64,000 nt of DNA from Hordeum vulgare subsp. vulgare (Eukaryota > Streptophyta > Magnoliopsida > Poales > Poaceae). The notes beneath the pieces are model-generated. The model had not been told where the DNA came from. It saw only the letters and a program-made list of their open reading frames with translations, and ran no database searches. Both the position numbers and the translations under genes were made by a program. This document shows, piece after piece, positions 58,619 to 64,000 of this stretch. Each line of letters begins with the position of its first letter. The first letter of the stretch is position 1. The stretch covers positions 231,917,084 through 231,981,083 of the forward strand of contig NC_058522.1 in assembly GCF_904849725.1 (NCBI RefSeq), in the 5' to 3' direction.

Positions 58619-60315
58619 TTAGAGTATATCTGAGATGTTCTTCTCCATAACTTGCACAGAGCAAACTAGAAATTCCATTTGCTCAGCTTGAGTTCTGAGC
58701 TGTGGAACTAGTGGTGGCACATTTCTAGCAGCCTCAGCTTCTGCTGCCTGTGCTGCCATTCTAGCTGCAGCTGAGCTGGGATCATTGTCATCCATCACCA
58801 CTTCATTGTCTTCAAATTCTGGATAAAGAGGTAAATGGGGACGATCAAGGAGATATGCATGCTTGCCCAGCTTGGCATTGATAAACATCTTAATGTACAT
58901 GCCATATCCACAAGATCTTTTCTGATCAGTAGTAGTATTCGAGATAGTCTCTACTATCAAGTCTGTCACTCTGAATCTAGTGTGAGAGACCAAATGCTGC
59001 AGCAAATTGATGGAGTAACCTCTAATCATTTTCTCATCACCTGATTTAGACATCAAGGTGTGTCTCAGAATGGTGTTAGTTGTGGGTATTCCTGCTTGCA
59101 AGAAATACACTGAGCCCATCTTGTGAGTTACCAAAAACTTGCAAGGAGTATGCTTGTACATGTTGGCCATGGAGTTGTGACTCATCTTCTACTCAGAGTA
59201 CACATCAACAACACTCTCTTTATGCTTAGGGGCACCAATGATAGTGGCCCACTCATCAATTGTTGACTCATACTTGTGACCATCAGTCATCCATACAATA
59301 GAACCATCTCCATATAAATGAACAGTTGAGTAGAATCGCATAATTAGTTCATCATTCCATGGGGTCTTCTCTTTTCCAACAAAATCTTCAATGTCTATAG
59401 ACTTGAAATTTTCTTGCACATGCGGAAAGAAATCTTCATTTGCTTTCATGTAAGCCCAATCAACATACCTCAAATCACTAACAGCCGGACTTTTGTCATA
59501 CAAGACAGTCTCATAAAAGTCTTGTTCTTCCTTGGTGTGAAACTTTGGATCAACAGCAATCCTTCTCCTTATGGAATATGGATCTGCAGCTCTCCATTTC
59601 TTCAAACCTGCATCTTTCCTCTTCTTCATATCTTCAGCTACTGGATGAGCAGCATTGTGCAGTGGCAGATTTGGTCGGAGCTTTCTGAGAATGGGTGCGT
59701 TCTCTTCTTCTTCCTCTGTAGCAAAGGCACTAGAAGCACGGCCTTTCTCCTGGGCAGCTGCAGGAATATCCTTTGTAGTCTTCTTAGGAGCTACAGCCTT
59801 TTAGCCTTAGAAGGAGGGTTAGGAGCACACTTCCTAGTCATGGCATTAACCATGAGCTTCTTCTTCTTAGGAGGAGGAGGAGGAGGAGGGGCATCAGCTA
59901 GGATCTCATGTTCACCTGTCGCATCTTCTAGGTCCTCATACATGGAGGTTTGTTTCCCAACAACATGAATCACCCTCTTCCTGGATCTTTTCACACCAGC
60001 CTTCTTAGCAGGTTTATCAGTGGAGAGTGTCATACTCTGCCTTGCAGACTCAGGAGCTCTAAGATCAGAAGGCCTTGCATACTCTTTCCTCACAGTCTTC
60101 TTAGGAGCCTTGGGAGGAGCTGAAGTTTACTTTGGCACAAAATCAGAGTCCTCTTCATCTGAATTAGGCTTGTTTATCCGCCTGGTGACTGCCTTGGGCA
60201 AGCCATGGGAGCTGTAAGAACCAGGGTCAAAGTTTGTCTTCTGAGGACTTGTACCTGAGTCCATCTCAACATTGTTCTGTGTGAAATCATTCTGGCTATC
60301 CTCAGATCCTGACAT
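58619..60315 (-). pseudogene. Second ORF of U2, plant retrotransposon protein, broken
   Basis: The chosen start is the ATG at 60315 (MSGSEDSQNDF); an in-frame ATG at 60327 is an alternative. The N-terminal half is disordered, Ser/Glu- and Lys-rich, with a poly-Pro/poly-Lys run (PPPPPPPKKKKL, about 59885) and basic nuclear-localisation-like clusters. A TAA at 60127 interrupts it, and a frameshift at about 59800 changes phase. The C-terminal half (about 59790-58619, one stop at 59189) contains AVDPKFHTKEEQDFYETVLY, TIDEWATIIGAPK and RCGYGMYIK-type positions (SCGYGMYIKMFINAKLG), typical of a plant transposon protein family of unknown function, and ends in an Ala-rich coiled coil. It follows an internal promoter-like region. 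Confidence 0.7.
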
Positions 60316-61260
60316 CTTGGCAGACATGCAATAACTCACCAGCAAACCAGCAAATAGCAACATTGTGACATAGATATAGAGGAGCATGAGGGTTGAGCAT
60401 CACAAAACACATAAGAAATTTTCAAAAAAATGAATTCTGATACTTATGGTATGATCTTCCGTAGAATATAAATTGGTAGCATCAGGTTGGTCATTTCAGA
60501 GTCACCGATAAAATCCACTTGAATAACACAGACTTGGCAGTCTTTTGGGTATCACTAAAAAGAACTGCTCGGTCTCACCGAGTTACTTCTCACGAACCCT
60601 AAACCTCAAATCGGTGGAAGCGGTTTTACCGACCCGGTCTCACCAAGTTGCATGCTGCGGGATATCAGATCCTAAATTCCATCATTCTCTATGCTACGAG
60701 ATTCTCTGACGGAGAGGAGGGTTTGCACAATGTGGTTTGTAGATAAAAGATTCAAATGCGCATGAGATTGATCGAAGGAGCGCAAGAGAAAGGCGGATAC
60801 ATACCCTAACTTGGTGGCGGTCTGACTACGGCGGCAACGGTGGCGAATCCCAACGGCGGAGGTGCTCGGGGAGGAAAAGGTGACAACCAGGGGTACTACG
60901 GTGGCAGCTTAGGGTTTGGGAACAAAACGTTTGAGGAGTGCATTTCAAAACGTCCGGTCCGCGAGATTATATACCCATCGCTATCGGTGTCACCGAGATT
61001 ATAAAATTGGTGTCACCGAGTTCCTCTGTTGTCAGCTGACAAGGAAAATCGATGTAACAGAATTGGTAATTCCAGTGGTATCGAGATTGAAAAACCATAT
61101 CAACATTGGGAATTCGGTGGAACCGAGTTTGTGGGGTTGGTTTCACCGAGATTCACAAAGAGGTTTTGGAAGGCAGCCTTTGACAATACTGAACTTCGAG
61201 TGCTCCTTCACACAGAGGGATCTACAAGTGCTTGTTCAAGTTTTGTGATGAAGCATGAAT
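60316..61260 (-). promoter_or_regulatory. Internal promoter and leader-like region before the U2 second ORF
   Basis: Minus-strand order: several CTCGGTG-ACCGA phrases like those in the U2 LTR; a TATA box (TATATAAT, 60973-60966); a GC-rich leader with CCACCGTTGCCGCCG; a donor-like AGG/GTATGT (GT at 60804-60803); about 490 bases with more CGGTGAGACCGAG phrases; and CTGCCAAG directly before the ATG at 60315. This is the layout of a normal plant promoter, leader exon and intron. Splicing is inferred only. Confidence 0.5.
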
Positions 61261-62040
61261 AGAACTTGAGATGAGAAAGCATAGATAGCTAGAGGAGGGT
61301 CCTAGGCATTTTTGTCCATACAATTGGCAAAAGATAAATCAGGAGCCAAATAACAACAATTGGATGTCCTCGAATGAGCAAAAATATACAGACCAACATG
61401 CTCACACAACAGGATGATAGATAAAATATGATGAACATGCACAATCATCCTAGCATCTATCAAGCACTTGGGTGATAACAAAGTCATTTATATATGAGTA
61501 TATTTACTTAGGAGCCAAGTAAGAATACTTGATCATAGGTCATACTCATCGTTAAGCACAAGTGGGGTTACTACTTTTACATAAAGCATTAATGTGTTCA
61601 TATCCTTAGGACATGATTATACTCAATATTTAGAGTAAAGCTCCACCTTGATATGACCTCCCCCTAAGAGGGATAAACTAACCTTGGGTTTTGTCGTAGA
61701 AGACTTCAAGTAGGTGAAGTAGTGGTGGATGCTCAATGTTGATGAAGATCATCATGAGTTGGGAGAAATCCTTGTTGTTTCTTACTCTTCGCACCTACAT
61801 GGGTTAGTCCCAAAGCACAAGGAACATATGCAAGCACATATATGGACATGGAGTGAAATATATATGAAATGATGTCCAAAGATACATTAATTATCTCATT
61901 CCTTGCTTACCTCTAAGGGAATGTGTGACTCCTTGAACTAATGCATATGGCTGAGGTTGATTGCATATAGTTCTTGCCAAAATGAATAAGAGTGAATTTC
62001 ATTGGCAGAGTCACCCCTCAAGAACTTTCTAGTTTTTCCT
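61261..62040 (-). other. Non-coding internal region of U2 copy B
   Basis: The region is AT-rich with no recognisable domain on either strand. GACCTCCCCCTAAGAGGGA near 61650 is an imperfect inverted repeat. Confidence 0.5.
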
Positions 62041-64000
62041 CTTGGGGATCCACATCAGCTTGATAGGAATCCTTGGAGTTGTGGTAGCACTAGATGAGGT
62101 AGTGCTAGTAGTGTCTTGTGAATCCACCTGACCTTGACTTGGGGTTCCTCTTCAAATAAGTCAATGTCCTCTTGAAGCTTGCCCTTGCCCTTGTGATCTT
62201 ATGGTAGAAGGCCATCTTGTGAGCTTGTTCCCTTCGGAGGAGTAGGAACATATTTCTCCTCTTGAGGAACAAACTTAAGAATGAGATACAGACCCTCTTC
62301 CCAATCATCTCCGTTGACGTTGACGTAGCCAACACCTTGTTTCTTCCGATGTCCTCCTTGGTTGTGCAAAATTTCCTCAAATTGCTTCCTTCCAGCAAGA
62401 CTCTTTCAGGAACCTCTCTCTATAATCCCATTCAATAAATTGTTTTCTTGCTCAAGTATAACTTGGCTAAGAGAATCATTAGTGTAATCAAAAGATCTAC
62501 TAGCAACAATATCAGTGGATTTAGCTTTAGCATTGTTGTTACTAGATGAAGAAACTTCCTTGCCTTTGTTACTAGTATTCTTAGGTTTAACTTGTGGAAC
62601 AAAAGTAGACAAGAGTAATCGTTTGGCTAGATAAGAAGAACTCTTCTTTCGAAGATCATCATTGATCGCTTTTAGGAACTCATGCTCTTGCTCCAAATTG
62701 AGCTTCTCGAAGCGTAGCTTCTCATGAGTTCTTGCAAGCTCTCTATGATATTGTAGAGCAGTATCATGAGCTAACTTAAGAATATTAAATTCTTGAGTTA
62801 GTCATTCAATCTCTTTCTTATCATCATCACTCGATTTCTCTTGACTAGCATGATTATTAGCAAGTTCATTTTCAGTGCAATCACTAGTTTTATCAAAGAG
62901 GAAGTCATCTTCTCCTAACAAGTCATCCTCATCACTATTAAAATCAGGATACTCGGGGTGTGATACCTTGTGGACTTTAGACATGAAGCAGTTACCGAAC
63001 CCATCATTTGGTGAATCAAATAAGTCGTAGGAGTTGGTGGAAACAAGTGAAATGCCGGCAACACCTTCATCTTGACTATAGTCGGAGTTGGAGTGGTACC
63101 TTCTCTCGGATTGGTTATCAGACTCGGAGCCAGAAATCCATTCACCAACATGAGCTTGATGTCTTCTTCCTGAGCTGCTCTTGGTGTATTTATCCTTCTT
63201 CTCAGATTCCTTGCCTCTCCATGAGTGTCTTCATTCATAACGATCTTCTCTACTCCTTCTCTCTCTGCAAGGTGACTCATCCCTTGAGCTTCGTCTTCGA
63301 GGTGGCTCTTCTCTTGGTTTGTAGGGAGCGAGCACTCATTGGTGTAGTGTCCGAGATTCCCACAGTCGTAGCATTTTCGGTCATAACTAGACGAACACTT
63401 CTCATCATGTCCTGAGCTTGAGTTTCTCTCTTTGCCTCTACTCTTGTAGAACTTGTTGAATTTTCTGACCATGAGGCATATCTCTTCATCAGTGACAAGA
63501 TTGTCCTTTGAAGTAGCGGGAGCATCACATGAAGCTTTGTAAGCACCGCTTGACTTGTTGTGCATCTCATATTTGTCCTTGAGTGGCATGTCATGAGCAA
63601 TAATCCTACCAATAACCTCAGTTGGCTTGAGATCATTGTAGTTTGGTATCATTTGGATCAATGTACACATGGTGTCATACTTTCCATCAAGAGATTTAAG
63701 TATCTTCTTGATGATGAATTTGCCGGTCATGTCTTCGCTTCCTAAGTCGGCAATCTCATTGGTGACAAGAGCTAGCCTAGAGTACATTTCAGCGACACCT
63801 TCACCATCCTTCATCTTTAATTGTCAAGCTGACTTTGAAGCACATCCAACTCAGGTTCTCTAACATAATCAGTACATTTGTGCATATCGATCAAAGTATC
63901 CCAAATCTCTTTTGCATTATCAAGTTGGCTGATTTTGTTGAATTCTTCGACGCATAGACAATTGAAGATGCGGGATTGAGCATTGAGTTGCAACATCTTT
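62041..64000 (-). pseudogene. gag: UBN2-type gag of U2 copy B with zinc knuckle, broken, start outside window
   Basis: From 64000 leftward the capsid reads through FNKISQLDNAKEIWDTLID to QSQLDN, where stops and a frameshift (about 63815-63825) precede MKDGEGVAEMYSRLALVTNEIADLG (split near 63814) and IIKKILKSLDGKYD, the hallmark of the UBN2/copia-type gag. A CCHC zinc knuckle CYDCGNLGHYTNEC lies at about 63370-63330. A charged region after it is frame-shifted (about 63260). The phase then continues with SHPEYPDFNSDEDDLLGEDD (62984-62802), a stop, coiled-coil LNLEQEHEFLKAINDDL (about 62700), a Ser/Asn-rich linker and a degraded tail to about 62041. Gag would bind and package element RNA. No pol follows. 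Confidence 0.78.

Larger units (their letters stand above)
57336..64000 (-). mobile_element. U2 copy B: UBN2-gag LTR element, 3' LTR truncated
   Basis: On the minus strand the order is gag (64000 to about 62041, running out of the window), a non-coding region, an internal promoter-like block (61260-60316), a second ORF (60315-58619), a polypurine tract (57775-57762) and the first ~426 bases of a 3' LTR (57761-57336). 57336-58480 aligns with 39773-40919 of copy A. No protease, reverse transcriptase or integrase is seen, so it is non-autonomous or gutted. The UBN2-type gag suggests a Copia-lineage helper. Confidence 0.78.

Noticed and set aside
59414..59968. 184-codon plus-strand open frame
   Set aside because: It is antisense to the U2 second ORF, whose minus-strand frame carries the conserved blocks.
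1..64000. A host gene, defence system or other new multi-gene system
   Set aside because: Nearly every segment over 300 bases can be assigned to an LTR, an internal domain or a repeat fragment. The short remainder (38343-38695) has no gene signature.

Overview
The window looks like intergenic DNA from a large grass genome, most likely Triticeae (wheat, Aegilops or barley). The evidence is nested LTR retrotransposons with AT-rich internal domains and GC-rich LTR leaders, plant-type Athila gag-protease, UBN2-type gag and plant-transposon ORFs, and primer-binding sites for tRNA-Asp and tRNA-Met. I see no host gene, rRNA, tRNA gene, CRISPR array or bacterial feature. No reverse transcriptase, RNase H or integrase is recognisable anywhere, so the elements here look non-autonomous or decayed. 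Family names (Sabrina-like, WHAM-like) are from memory of Triticeae repeats and are not verified; the structural calls rest on the sequence.

Layout, left to right. 1-2307: 3' part of a long LTR (family G1). It sits in the gag of a minus-strand Athila-type element (gag 2308-3304, PBS 3473-3490, 5' LTR 3502-5005), which in turn sits in the 3' internal part of a related minus-strand element (5006-5399). 5405-17420: minus-strand element U1 (polypurine tract, antisense TATA), with most of its internal domain and 5' LTR deleted. Its 3' LTR is split by a complete plus-strand Sabrina-like element, S1, at 6901-15510. 17433-37845: plus-strand gypsy remnant H. Its 489-bp 5' LTR holds a solo WHAM-like LTR (17680-19224, target duplication AGGGG), and its degenerate gag is split by a WHAM-like element at 20725-36673 (target duplication GTACT). 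That element's 5' LTR is split in turn by the young G1 element at 20814-29968 (target duplication TAACC, nearly identical 3.7-kb LTRs). 37850-40919: an LTR fragment and a full 3' LTR of minus-strand family U2. 40920-43018: a minus-strand gypsy fragment with a tRNA-Met PBS. 43019-52241: a second, minus-strand Sabrina-like element, S2. 52242-57335: fragments of an LTR (family X) holding a 4.2-kb solo LTR (52391-56573). 57336-64000: minus-strand U2 element with truncated 3' LTR, second ORF, internal promoter-like region and UBN2 gag running off the window.

How the parts work together. Both Sabrina-like copies keep the same order: LTR, tRNA-Asp PBS, fused gag-protease, a GC-rich LTR-like module, a second ORF, polypurine tract, LTR. 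All three gag-type reading frames that can be followed across more than one domain carry stops or frameshifts, so present mobility would need proteins from elsewhere. The most interesting signals are regulatory rather than coding. The second ORFs of two unrelated element types each sit behind what looks like their own promoter/leader with possible introns. The long LTRs of two related gypsy families share an apparent intron followed by a short exon that ends at a GC-type splice donor.
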